From contig JAEYXX010000111.1 in NCBI GenBank assembly GCA_023431055.1, positions 1-18,408 of the forward strand: a stretch of 18,408 bases of DNA, given 5' to 3'. This document shows positions 7,389-16,164 of the stretch, one piece after another. The DNA is from Pseudomonadota bacterium. GTDB lineage: Bacteria > Pseudomonadota > Gammaproteobacteria > Pseudomonadales > Pseudomonadaceae. Made by a program: the position numbers and the translations under genes. The notes below the pieces were generated by a model that was not told the origin of the DNA, searched no databases, and saw only the letters and a program-made list of their open reading frames with translations. How positions within the stretch are numbered: position 1 is the stretch's first letter; every line of letters begins with the position of its first letter.

Positions 7389-9013
7389 CCCAGCAGCCGG
7401 GCGAAGCCGAACCCATGGGCCGGCAAGTGTACCCAACTGCCGAGGAACTCGGCCGTGCTGGACGGCACGCCCTCCAGCGGCTCGACCATCAGCGGCAGGT
7501 CGTAGCGGCGCTCGCGGTCGCCCAGATTGAACAGGCACAGCCAGGCCTGCTCGCCCAGACGCCGTTCGAACACCAGCAGGTCGTCGTCGTGGTAGCGCAC
7601 CTGGATATCGCCGTCGATCAGCAGCGGCTGCTCCTGGCGCCAGGCGAGGAAGCGCCGGTAGCTGTGGAGCATCGAGGCCGCGTCGGCCTCCTGCACGTCC
7701 ACCGCCAGGGCGCGGTGGCGTTCGTCCAGCGGCAGCCAGGGCCGCTCACTGGAGAAGCCGGCGTGGGCGCCGTCGCGGCTCCAGGGCATCGGCGTGCGGC
7801 ATCCGTCGCGGCCCTTGAACTCGGGCCAGAAGCGGATGCCGTAGGGGTCGACCAGATCCTCGTAAGCCAGCTCGGCCTCCGGCAGGCCCAGCTCCTCGCC
7901 CTGGTACAGGCACACGCTGCCGCGCAGCGACAGCAGCAGCGCCATCAGCAGGCGACCGCGCGCCGGGCTCTCTTCGCCGGCCAGGGCCCAGCGGCTCATC
8001 ACCCGCACCACATCGTGGTTGCCCACCGACCAGCAGGGCCAGCCGTCGCTGAGTTCGCGCTCGATGCTCTCGATGGTGTGGCGGATGAACGCCGGGCTGC
8101 ACTGCGCGGTGAGCAGGTCGAAGGAATAGGCCATGTGCAGGGTATCGCCGCCACTGGTGTAGGCGGCCATGGTACGGAGCGAATCGTCGCAGCCGATCTC
8201 CGCCACCGTGGCGGTGCCGGGGTAGCGCTCCAGGAGCGCACGCAGGCGGCGCAGGAAGTCGAGGTTCTGCGGCTGGGTCTTGTCGTAGAGGTGGCGCTGG
8301 TAGGCGTAGGGGTTGTCGACGCGCACACCGATGCCGCCCTCGCGGATGTCCAGGTTCGGCGGGTTGTTGCGCAGCGCCTGGTCGTGAAAGTAGAAGTTGG
8401 CAGCGTCGAGGCGGAAGCCATCGACGCCCAGCTGCAGCCAGAACTCCATGTCGTCGAGCAACTGCTGCTGCACCGCCTCGCAGTGGAAGTTGAGGTCCGG
8501 CTGGCTGGCCAGGAAGTTGTGCAGGTAGTACTGCTTGCGCCGGCCCTCCCAGGTCCAGGCCGAACCGCCGAATACCGACAGCCAGTTGTTCGGCGGCGTG
8601 CCGTCCGGGTTGGGGTCGGCCCAGACGAACCAGTCCGCCTTGTCGTTGCTGCGGCTGGTACGGCTCTCGGCGAACCAGGGATGCTGGTCGGAGCAGTGGT
8701 TGAGCACCTGGTCGATGATGATGCGCAGGCCGCGCTCGTGGGCGGCCGCCACCAGGGCACGGAAGTCGTCGAGGGTGCCGAACAGCGGATCGACGCCACG
8801 GTAGTCGGAGACGTCGTAACCGAAGTCCTTCATCGGCGAGGTGAAGAAGGGCGACAACCAGATGGCGTCGACGTTGAGGCTGGCGATGTAGTCCAGCTTG
8901 GCGAGCACGCCGGGCAGATCGCCGATGCCGTCGTCGTTGCTGTCGAGAAAACTGCGTGGGTAGACCTGGTAGATGACGCCGCCGCGCCACCAGTCCTTGC
9001 GAATAACAGCCAT
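7385..9013 (-). CDS. GH13 alpha-glucosidase (GH13_23-like), cytoplasmic
   Basis: The 542-residue enzyme starts MAVIRKDWWRGGVIYQVYPR. The ATG at 9013-9011 was preferred over the longer frame to 9067 because conservation begins here, no signal peptide is seen, and AAAAGG lies upstream. The GH13 barrel shows region I DQVLNH (101-106), region II GFRLDAANF with nucleophile D203, acid/base E272 in VAEIG, and D334 in GNHD. The C-terminal beta domain starts at about 465. The IYQVYPRSF start and the DGIGDL calcium-type loop are typical of oligo-1,6-/alpha-1,4-glucosidases. The residue after the nucleophile is Ala, not the Val usual in strict 1,6-enzymes, so exact linkage preference is open. It would hydrolyse imported maltose and maltodextrins to glucose, replacing MalQ/MalP, which are absent here. 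Candidate MalT boxes lie just upstream. Confidence 0.92.
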   Translation of the reverse strand: MAVIRKDWWRGGVIYQVYPRSFLDSNDDGIGDLPGVLAKLDYIASLNVDAIWLSPFFTSPMKDFGYDVSDYRGVDPLFGTLDDFRALVAAAHERGLRIIIDQVLNHCSDQHPWFAESRTSRSNDKADWFVWADPNPDGTPPNNWLSVFGGSAWTWEGRRKQYYLHNFLASQPDLNFHCEAVQQQLLDDMEFWLQLGVDGFRLDAANFYFHDQALRNNPPNLDIREGGIGVRVDNPYAYQRHLYDKTQPQNLDFLRRLRALLERYPGTATVAEIGCDDSLRTMAAYTSGGDTLHMAYSFDLLTAQCSPAFIRHTIESIERELSDGWPCWSVGNHDVVRVMSRWALAGEESPARGRLLMALLLSLRGSVCLYQGEELGLPEAELAYEDLVDPYGIRFWPEFKGRDGCRTPMPWSRDGAHAGFSSERPWLPLDERHRALAVDVQEADAASMLHSYRRFLAWRQEQPLLIDGDIQVRYHDDDLLVFERRLGEQAWLCLFNLGDRERRYDLPLMVEPLEGVPSSTAEFLGSWVHLPAHGFGFARLLG

Positions 9014-9048
9014 ACAGCAAGCCTTTTGTTGTTCGTGATGACAGCTCC

Positions 9049-9084
9049 ACTCTAGGCAAGGGGGCAAGGCGTCACATCCTCCCC
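9049..9084 (-). promoter_or_regulatory. Candidate MalT-dependent promoter of the alpha-glucosidase gene
   Basis: A minus-strand box, GGGGAGGATG (9084-9075), matches the E. coli MalT consensus GGGGA(T/G)GAGG at 9 of 10 positions and contains the GGAGGA core. A -10-like TAGAGT lies at 9054-9049. If transcription starts about 7 nt after that hexamer (near 9042), the box is centred near -37.5. That is the usual position of the promoter-proximal MalT site, which replaces a -35 element. Box and spacing are seen; the start point is inferred. Confidence 0.6.
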
Positions 9085-9121
9085 GCTGGGGTTTTCGACG
9101 GCGTAGCTGGTGGCCGGCAAG

Positions 9122-9131
9122 GGGGAGGAGT
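9122..9131 (+). promoter_or_regulatory. Second candidate MalT box, opposite orientation
   Basis: GGGGAGGAGT on the plus strand carries a perfect GGAGGA core and matches the MalT consensus at 9 of 10 positions. It lies 37 bp upstream of the minus-strand box and faces the other way. It may serve as a distal site for MalT oligomers. No plus-strand gene starts nearby. Confidence 0.45.
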
Positions 9132-9161
9132 TTTGGGGATGGACACCGTGCGCGGGCAAAG

Positions 9162-9282
9162 CCGTAGGGTGTCGCGGGGCCGCCCGGGTCGTGCGCACCA
9201 ACCCGCGCCTATCGAAGCGCCAACGCATACGACAGATGCCCCGACCACGCATCGGTGCGCACGGCGCACCCTGCGGGGCCGG
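9162..9282. repeat. Inverted pair of REP-like elements downstream of malT
   Basis: Copy 1 (9162-9201) runs from CCGTAGGGTGTCGC to GTGCGCACCAA and matches the copy at 12141-12180 at 37 of 40 bases. Copy 2 (about 9252-9282) is in the opposite orientation and contains a perfect hairpin, GGTGCGC-ACG-GCGCACC (9254-9270), about 28 bp past the malT stop. Together with the MalT boxes these fill the 284-bp space 9014-9297, which holds no recognisable gene. Confidence 0.75.
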
Positions 9283-9297
9283 GATATCGGTTCTCCC

Positions 9298-12042
9298 CTA
9301 CTCGCCCTGAATCTTGCTCAACAGGCTGCGCGCCAGCTGCACCGCCTCGCTGCGCTGGGTGATGGCGAGCTTCTGGTAGAGGCTGCGGATATGCGTCTTG
9401 ATGGTGGTCTGGGCGACGTTGAGGTGTTCGGAGATCTGCTCGTTGGACAGCCCGGCGTGGATCAGGCTGAGCACCTGCCATTCGCGCCGGGTCAACGGCG
9501 AATGGCGGATCAACTCGGGCACGTCGGGGCGGTTGATGATGTCCTGAATCACCGCCTCGTCCAGGGTGATGCGGATCGCCCGGCTGAAGTCGCGCTGCTG
9601 CTGGGCCAGCTGGATCAGGCGCTCGGCGCGCTGGTGTTCCAGCTCGTCGAGGCGACGCTCGTGCTGCAGTGCCTTGAGCATGGCGATCAGCGGCTTGCCC
9701 AGGCGCAGGAAGCTGCCGATGGCGCCGGTACCGCTGGCCAGGGTCAGCGCCTGGTGCAGATGGTCGAGGCTGCTCTGGCGTTCCTCGCGCTGCCAGTAGG
9801 CCAGCGCCTGGAGGATATGGTTGCGGTTCTGGTCCATCACCAGCTGGTGGCGCTCGGCATCGAGCTGTAGCTGACGCAGGATCGGCAGCGCGCGGTCGCC
9901 CTGGTTCAGCGCCAGGTAGGCGCGCACATGGTTGCGCGCATTGCCCTGGGCGAAGTGGTTGGCCCCCGGCTTGAGCGGCGGCGCGGTGGCAAGCCACTGG
10001 CGGATGCTGTCCTTGTCCTGGGTCGAGTCCCAGTAGGTGAGCATCACCGCGTGGGCGTTGGCCTGCCAGTCGATGTGGTAGTCGTGGCCGGCCAGCAGCG
10101 TCTTGAGCCGGCCGATGTAGTCGGCACACTGGTTCTGCTGGCCGCGCGCATGGGCAACGCGGGCGAGCAGCACGTAGCACTGCAGGAACCAGTGGTCGCC
10201 CACCGTATCGAGTATCTCCAGCCCCTGCAGGGCGCACTGCTCGGCGGCATCGAGGTGGTGCCACTCCAGCAGCACCTGGCCGCGCGCGCGGTTGATGAAT
10301 TCCATGATCGGGGTGACCGGCAGCTTTTCCTGCTCGATGTACTGCAGCGCCCGCTCCTGCAGGTTGTAGGCCTTCTGCAGGTGGCCCTGGGCGACGGCGA
10401 TCTCCGACAGCTGGCCGAGGCTCCACAGCACCGGGTGCGAGGCGTTGATCTGCTGCGCGCGGCGCACGTTTTCCTCGTGCTGATGCTGGGCCTTGGCCAG
10501 ATCGCCCTGGACGAAGTGCGACTCGGCCAGCACCGACAGCGCCGCGACGCGGGAGGTGCGCATGGTCAGCGGCTCGAGCGCCAGTGCCTGGCGGGCGAAG
10601 GCCATGGCACGCTGCTGGTCGCCCTGGTTGATCGCCACCTGGGCGCGCACCGCCTGGTATTCGGCCTCGATGCGCTGCCACTGCTCGGCACTGAACTGCT
10701 CGCGCTGCACCGCCTCGCCGGCCTGCAGCCAGCGTTCGACCTGATCGCTCTGGTACTGGTTCTGCGAGGCCCAGGCCTGCAACAGGGTGAACAGCGGCGA
10801 CTCGGCCACACGGCTCTCCGGCAGCACGGCCAGGCAGCGCTGCAGCAGCTCCAGACGCCCCTGGCGATAGAAGTGACGGCCGTGGGTCTCGAGAATCTGC
10901 GCCACTCGCTGCGGATCATGCGCCAGCAGCGCATGGCGGGCGGCCTCCTCGGCCATCTTCTCCTCGAGCAGCGCCTCGGCGGCGCGCAGGTGCAGTTCGC
11001 CCATGCGCTGCGGATGATGGGTGGACAGCTCGTTGCGCAGGAAGCTGGCGAACAGCGGGTGGTAGGCGAACCACTGACGCAACGGGTCCACCGCCTGGAT
11101 AAACAGGCCGCTGCGTTCGAGGTTTTCCAGCATCTCGCGGCCGTTGCAGCTGTCGGTCAGGCGGTCGGCCAGCGGCGCGCTGAAGCGCTCGAGCAGGCAT
11201 GTGGACTGCAGAAAATCCTGGGTGGCGCCGTCCAGGCCGTAGAGCACCTGCTCACGGAAATAGTCGCGCACGTAGGGATGGCCGAGTTGCAGCGCCTCGA
11301 GAAACAGGTCCATGCCGCGCCCGGTCTGCACCTCCTGCAGGGTCAGCTGCAGCGCGCAGGGCCAGCCGCCGATGCGCCGGTTGAGGCGCTCGACCTGCTC
11401 GCGGTTGATGGCGATCGGCAAGCCCAGATCCAGTAGCGCCTGCACTTCGTCCAGCTCGAAGGCCAGGTGGCTGGCGTCCAGCGCCAGCAGCTGACGCTTG
11501 ACCCGCAGCTCGGCCACGCCCAGGTCCGGCAGGCCGCGGCTGCACACCAGCAGGGTCAGCCAGGGCGGCGTGTTGCGCAGGAAGAAGCGCAGCGCGGCGA
11601 TCACCTCACGGTTGCGCAGCGCCTCGAACTCGTCGAGCACCAGCAACAGCGGCGGATGCTCGGCCGGCAGTTCGGCGAGCAGGCGGGTGAGCAGACCGTC
11701 GAGCCCGTCGTCGCCCTGCTCGGCGCGATTGACGCACTGCGGACAACCGCCCTCGAGCTGGCGATGCAGGGCATTGAGCAGGTAGCGGCCGAACTGCCGC
11801 GGGCTGTTGTCGTTGCCGTCGAGATTGAGCCAGGCCACGGCGCCGGCGAAGGCCGCGGCCCACTGGCTGGCCAGCACGGTCTTGCCGAAGCCGCTGGGCG
11901 CCTGCAGCACGGCCAGGCGCACCTGGGGCAGACGCTGCAGCCACTCGTCGAAGCGCGGCCGCGGCAGCAGGCCGGGATGAATGGACGGCGCGGCCAGCTT
12001 GGCCGGTATCAAAGGCAGTGGCGGGCGGGCCGCTGTGGTCAT
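9298..12042 (-). CDS. malT: Maltose regulon activator MalT (STAND ATPase, LuxR-type)
   Basis: This 914-residue protein is close in length to the 901-residue E. coli MalT. The N-terminal NTPase has Walker A APSGFGKT (48-55) and Walker B LLLVLDE (132-138), with ALRFFLRNTPPWLTLLVCSR resembling the MalT sensor region. A long helical-repeat (SUPR/TPR-like) sensor domain occupies about 400-840; motifs such as YHPLFASFLR, LRAQVAIN-like VRAQVAIN and NHFAQGNARN follow MalT order. The C-terminal LuxR HTH (850-910) reads LTRREWQVL, then SNEQISEHL and TTIKTHIRSLYQKL, almost the same as MalT. In the known system maltotriose and ATP drive oligomerisation and activation at MalT boxes. Such boxes occur upstream of the alpha-glucosidase gene and of malE. 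GGGAGAGG precedes the ATG. malT lies between malG and the alpha-glucosidase gene on the same strand, an arrangement unlike E. coli, where malT is next to malPQ. Confidence 0.95.
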   Translation of the reverse strand: MTTAARPPLPLIPAKLAAPSIHPGLLPRPRFDEWLQRLPQVRLAVLQAPSGFGKTVLASQWAAAFAGAVAWLNLDGNDNSPRQFGRYLLNALHRQLEGGCPQCVNRAEQGDDGLDGLLTRLLAELPAEHPPLLLVLDEFEALRNREVIAALRFFLRNTPPWLTLLVCSRGLPDLGVAELRVKRQLLALDASHLAFELDEVQALLDLGLPIAINREQVERLNRRIGGWPCALQLTLQEVQTGRGMDLFLEALQLGHPYVRDYFREQVLYGLDGATQDFLQSTCLLERFSAPLADRLTDSCNGREMLENLERSGLFIQAVDPLRQWFAYHPLFASFLRNELSTHHPQRMGELHLRAAEALLEEKMAEEAARHALLAHDPQRVAQILETHGRHFYRQGRLELLQRCLAVLPESRVAESPLFTLLQAWASQNQYQSDQVERWLQAGEAVQREQFSAEQWQRIEAEYQAVRAQVAINQGDQQRAMAFARQALALEPLTMRTSRVAALSVLAESHFVQGDLAKAQHQHEENVRRAQQINASHPVLWSLGQLSEIAVAQGHLQKAYNLQERALQYIEQEKLPVTPIMEFINRARGQVLLEWHHLDAAEQCALQGLEILDTVGDHWFLQCYVLLARVAHARGQQNQCADYIGRLKTLLAGHDYHIDWQANAHAVMLTYWDSTQDKDSIRQWLATAPPLKPGANHFAQGNARNHVRAYLALNQGDRALPILRQLQLDAERHQLVMDQNRNHILQALAYWQREERQSSLDHLHQALTLASGTGAIGSFLRLGKPLIAMLKALQHERRLDELEHQRAERLIQLAQQQRDFSRAIRITLDEAVIQDIINRPDVPELIRHSPLTRREWQVLSLIHAGLSNEQISEHLNVAQTTIKTHIRSLYQKLAITQRSEAVQLARSLLSKIQGE

Positions 12043-12140
12043 GATCCTCTCCCGTTATTTATCGTTGTCCGGGTTTTGGCGAATCTTACATCGGTATCGG
12101 GTGGCGGGTTTCAACCGCCCTGCGGCTGATCACGCCTAAC

Positions 12141-12180
12141 CCGTAGGGTGTCGCGGGGCCGCCTAGGCCGTGCGCACCAA
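12141..12180. repeat. REP-like element at the 3' end of malG
   Basis: This 40-bp copy has the same ends as 9162-9201 (CCGTAGGGTGTCGC and GTGCGCACCAA), with 3 differences in 40 bases. It begins 8 bp after the malG stop codon, inside the 145-bp malG-malT gap, which otherwise holds only the malT leader. It may protect or end the malEFG transcript. Confidence 0.75.
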
Positions 12181-12187
12181 ATCGTGG

Positions 12188-13078
12188 CTACCCCTTAACG
12201 CCCCCCGCGGTCAGCCCACCGACTATCCACTTCTGGCAATAGAGGAATACCAGGGTAATCGGCAGACCGGAGAGCACCGCGGCGGCGGCGAAGTCGCCCC
12301 ACAGGTAGTTCTGCTCGTAGAGGTACTGCTGCGCGCCGACCGACAGGGTCAGCTTGTCCACGTCCAGCAGCAGCACCGAGGCCATGGGGTATTCGGTGAT
12401 GCTGGTGATGAAGGCGAGGATAAACACCACGGCGAGGATCGGCACGCTCATCGGCAGCAGGATGTGCACGAAGGCCTGCCAGGTGGTGGCGCCGTCGACG
12501 ATGGCGGCCTCCTCCAGCGAGGCGTCGATGCTTTCGAAGTAGCCCTTGATGGTCCAGATATGCAGGGCCATGCCGCCGAGCGAGGCGACGATCACCGCGC
12601 CGTGGCTGTTCACCCCGAGCCAGCCGGCGTGCTTGCCGAGCTGGTCGAACAGGGCGTAGATGGCCACCAGCGACAGCACCGGCGGGAACATCTGGAAGAT
12701 CAGCATGCCCTTGAGGATCGGCCCCTTGCCGGCGAAGCGCATACGGGCGAAGGCATAGGCGCTGGTGGTCGACAGCAGCAGGATCAGCGCCGAGCTGATA
12801 AAGGCGATCTTCACCGAGTTCCACAGCCAGGTCAGCACCGGGAACGGCGGCTGGGTCACCGAGCCATCGGCATGCTGGTAGGGAATGCCAAGGGCCAGCG
12901 ACCAGTGCTCCAGGGTCGGGTTGTCCGGCAGCAGGCTGCCGGTGGCGAAGTTGCCTTCGCGGAAGCTGATCGACACCACCATCAGCAGCGGGAAGACGAT
13001 CAGCGCGATGAAGCCGAGCAGACCTGCATGGGTCAGCCACAGGCGGTATTTCACGGATTTCGGTTGCACCATCGCCAT
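12188..13078 (-). CDS. malG: Maltose/maltodextrin ABC transporter permease MalG
   Basis: The 296-residue inner-membrane permease has the same length as E. coli MalG and begins with the same MAMVQPKS. Six hydrophobic segments are apparent; the first is [16 protein letters not shown] (20-35). The EAA coupling loop is at 189-208 ([21 protein letters not shown]), where MalK docks. The C-terminus is [10 protein letters not shown], identical to the E. coli end that reaches into the substrate-binding protein's site. Other shared stretches include [16 protein letters not shown] [12 protein letters not shown] and [12 protein letters not shown]. The start lies 10 bp after the malF stop, and its GAGG ribosome site overlaps the malF TGA, indicating coupled translation. 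It forms the pore with MalF. Confidence 0.97.
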   Translation of the reverse strand: MAMVQPKSVKYRLWLTHAGLLGFIALIVFPLLMVVSISFREGNFATGSLLPDNPTLEHWSLALGIPYQHADGSVTQPPFPVLTWLWNSVKIAFISSALILLLSTTSAYAFARMRFAGKGPILKGMLIFQMFPPVLSLVAIYALFDQLGKHAGWLGVNSHGAVIVASLGGMALHIWTIKGYFESIDASLEEAAIVDGATTWQAFVHILLPMSVPILAVVFILAFITSITEYPMASVLLLDVDKLTLSVGAQQYLYEQNYLWGDFAAAAVLSGLPITLVFLYCQKWIVGGLTAGGVKG

Positions 13079-13088
13079 GGCGGGTTCC

Positions 13089-14663
13089 TCAGACTTTGAC
13101 TTTCGACAGTTTCAGGTTGAGCCAGGCCAGCGCGCCCACCACCAGGAAGATCAGCGTGGCGATGGCCGCCGCCAGGGCGAAGTTCTGCCCCGAGTCCTGG
13201 AAGGCGATGCGGTAGGTGTAGCTCACCAGCAGATCGGTGGTGCCGGCCGGGGTGGTGGCGCCGATGATGTCCGGGCCGCCGCGGGTCAGCAGGGTGATCA
13301 GCACGAAGTTGTTGAAGTTGAAGGCGAAGCTGGCGATCAAAAGCGGCGCCAGCGGCTTGATCAGAAGCGGCAGGGTGATCTTCAGCAGGTTGTCCAGGGG
13401 CGTGGCGCCATCCATCGCCGAGGCCTCGTAGAGGTCGCGCGGAATGGCCTGCAGCAGGCCCATGCACAGCAGCAGCATGTAGGGGTAACCCAGCCAGGTG
13501 TTGACCATCAGGATCATCGAGCGGGCCAGGGTCGGGTCGCTGAACCAGTCCGGGCGGATGCCGAACAGGCCGTTGAGCAACAGGTTGATCTCACCGAAGT
13601 TCTGGTTGAACAGGCCGCGGAACACCAGGATGGAGATAAAGGCCGGCACCGCGTAGGGCAGGATCAGCATCAGCCGGTAGAACGCCTTGCCGCGCACCAG
13701 ATCCCACTGCAGCAGGCTGGCCAGGACCAGGCCGACGGCCAGGGTGAAGAGCACGGTGAGGCCGGCGAAGGCCACGGTCCAGACGAAGATCTCGAGGAAG
13801 GGCCCGCGGATGCTCGGGTCGGTCAGTACCCGGGTGAAGTTGCTGGTGCCGGCGAACACGGTGAAGCCCGGCGCCACCTTGTTGCCGTGGCTGTCGAGGT
13901 AGAAGCCGGTGGTATGGTCGGGCTCCAGGCGCTCGTTGCTACGCGTGTTGAGCAGGTCGCCGTTTTCCAGCAGGCGGTACAGCGGCTTGACCGCCGCCAC
14001 CTCGCGCAGGCCGTACAGACGCAGCAGCTCGCCGTCGCTGCCGCGCAGCACCCACTGCTCCAGCTCGGCGCGGCGCTGGATCACCTCGCGCAGCGCCAGT
14101 GCCTCGCCCAGCTCGCCGGGTTCGCGTTCGGCCCTGAGCGCCAGCAGCTCGCCGGCCGCGTCGCCGGTCGCATCCCCAACGAGAGACGGCGAGACGAACG
14201 CGCCGCGCTCGCCCTTGTCGACGCGCAAACGCAGCTCGCCGGCCTCATCGCGGTGCAGGCTGAAGGCGTAGCGCTCGCCGGCCAGGTAGGTCTGGCGCAG
14301 GTGATAGCGCTGCACCTGCTCGAAGCTCAGCAGATTGCTGCCGCTGTAGTTGGTGAAGCCGATGCCCACGGTGTACAGCAGCGGAAAGATGACGAACACC
14401 AGCATGCCCGCCAACGCCGGGTAGATGTAGCGATGGGCGTAGGTGCGGCGGCTGATGAACACGTAGCTGGCGATGCCGGTGACCACCAGGCCGAGCAGGG
14501 CGAAGGCCAGTTGCTGCTGGGCATAGAGCGCCAGCACCAGGTACAGCGCCAGGGCGTTGAACAGGCCCCACAGGCTCCAACGCAGGCCGGCACGCAGGGA
14601 TGGCAGGGAAAACAGTTTCATGGGCGTACTGGCCACGGCGGCGGAAAGATTGACGACGGACAT
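13089..14663 (-). CDS. malF: Maltose/maltodextrin ABC transporter permease MalF
   Basis: The inner-membrane permease has 524 residues from the chosen ATG at 14663 (GAGG about 11 nt upstream). A second ATG at 14621 would give 510 residues and fits the 514-residue E. coli protein equally well but has no clear ribosome site. An even longer open frame to 14726 overlaps malE and is unlikely. The order matches MalF: two or three N-terminal membrane helices, [17 protein letters not shown], the large periplasmic P2 loop (about 105-285, specific to enterobacterial-type MalF), [31 protein letters not shown], and the EAA loop with YEASAMDGA (about 412-420). The P2 loop contacts MalE and supports the enterobacterial-type assignment. 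It is the second gene of malEFG, separated from malE by a strong stem-loop. Confidence 0.95.
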   Translation of the reverse strand: MSVVNLSAAVASTPMKLFSLPSLRAGLRWSLWGLFNALALYLVLALYAQQQLAFALLGLVVTGIASYVFISRRTYAHRYIYPALAGMLVFVIFPLLYTVGIGFTNYSGSNLLSFEQVQRYHLRQTYLAGERYAFSLHRDEAGELRLRVDKGERGAFVSPSLVGDATGDAAGELLALRAEREPGELGEALALREVIQRRAELEQWVLRGSDGELLRLYGLREVAAVKPLYRLLENGDLLNTRSNERLEPDHTTGFYLDSHGNKVAPGFTVFAGTSNFTRVLTDPSIRGPFLEIFVWTVAFAGLTVLFTLAVGLVLASLLQWDLVRGKAFYRLMLILPYAVPAFISILVFRGLFNQNFGEINLLLNGLFGIRPDWFSDPTLARSMILMVNTWLGYPYMLLLCMGLLQAIPRDLYEASAMDGATPLDNLLKITLPLLIKPLAPLLIASFAFNFNNFVLITLLTRGGPDIIGATTPAGTTDLLVSYTYRIAFQDSGQNFALAAAIATLIFLVVGALAWLNLKLSKVKV

Positions 14664-14685
14664 CAGGTTTATAGCCTCGGAGCGG

Positions 14686-14717
14686 GGCCGCCGCGACGCC
14701 AGGCGTCGACGGCGGCC
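14686..14717 (-). promoter_or_regulatory. Stem-loop in the malE-malF intercistronic gap
   Basis: On the plus strand, GGCCGCCGCGACGCC (14686-14700) pairs with GGCGTCGACGGCGGCC (14702-14717) apart from a single bulged base. This makes a very GC-rich stem of about 15 bp that starts 5 bases after the malE stop. It is not followed by a T-run. In E. coli a REP hairpin at exactly this place stabilises malE mRNA, so that binding protein exceeds permease; the same role is inferred here. Confidence 0.7.
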
Positions 14718-14722
14718 GGATT

Positions 14723-15910
<1,188 letters not shown>

Positions 15911-15981
15911 GTCTTGTTGTCCTCGTGGCTTCTTGTTTTTGATCCACAACCGCGGCGAGCCGGTGAGCGCTCTGCCAGCCC

Positions 15982-16021
15982 GGTCATCCTCGACCGAAAG
16001 GGCAAGCGCCACATCCTCCCC
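15982..16021 (-). promoter_or_regulatory. Candidate MalT boxes upstream of malE
   Basis: The strong box GGGGAGGATG (16021-16012, minus strand) is identical to the alpha-glucosidase gene box. A weaker site, GAGGATGACC (15991-15982), holds the alternative GGATGA core, 30 bp nearer malE. The first box sits in a block also found before the alpha-glucosidase gene, with CTACGCC exactly 15 bp upstream of GGGG in both. A good -10 hexamer was not obvious. GGGCGTAG is directly repeated at 16036-16043 and 16050-16057. The 254-bp malE-malS space (15911-16164) therefore looks like a divergent control region. Confidence 0.6.
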
Positions 16022-16164
16022 GGTCGCGCTCTCGAGGGCGTAGAAGCGGGGGCGTAGTCTGCCAGCGCCTCCCTGAAAAAAGTATGCACCCCTGCCCCTT
16101 CTGCGCCTGTTGCAGGCGGCGTGGAGCGGGTGTACTGGAGGCTCACCAGTTGCGGGAGAACCCC

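Noticed and set aside
9133..9870. 245-codon plus-strand frame over the repeat region and malT 3' end
   Set aside because: It begins within REP-like repeats and continues antisense to the malT HTH region, with no family signal.
12083..12114. Possible malT promoter (TTGAAA at 12114-12109, TAAGAT at 12088-12083, minus strand)
   Set aside because: The spacer is 20 bp, too long for a normal sigma-70 promoter, and no better pair was found. The promoter may still be in this gap.
15911..16012. N-terminal extension of malE to 16012
   Set aside because: It would place 34 residues before a perfect signal peptide and would run through the MalT box region.
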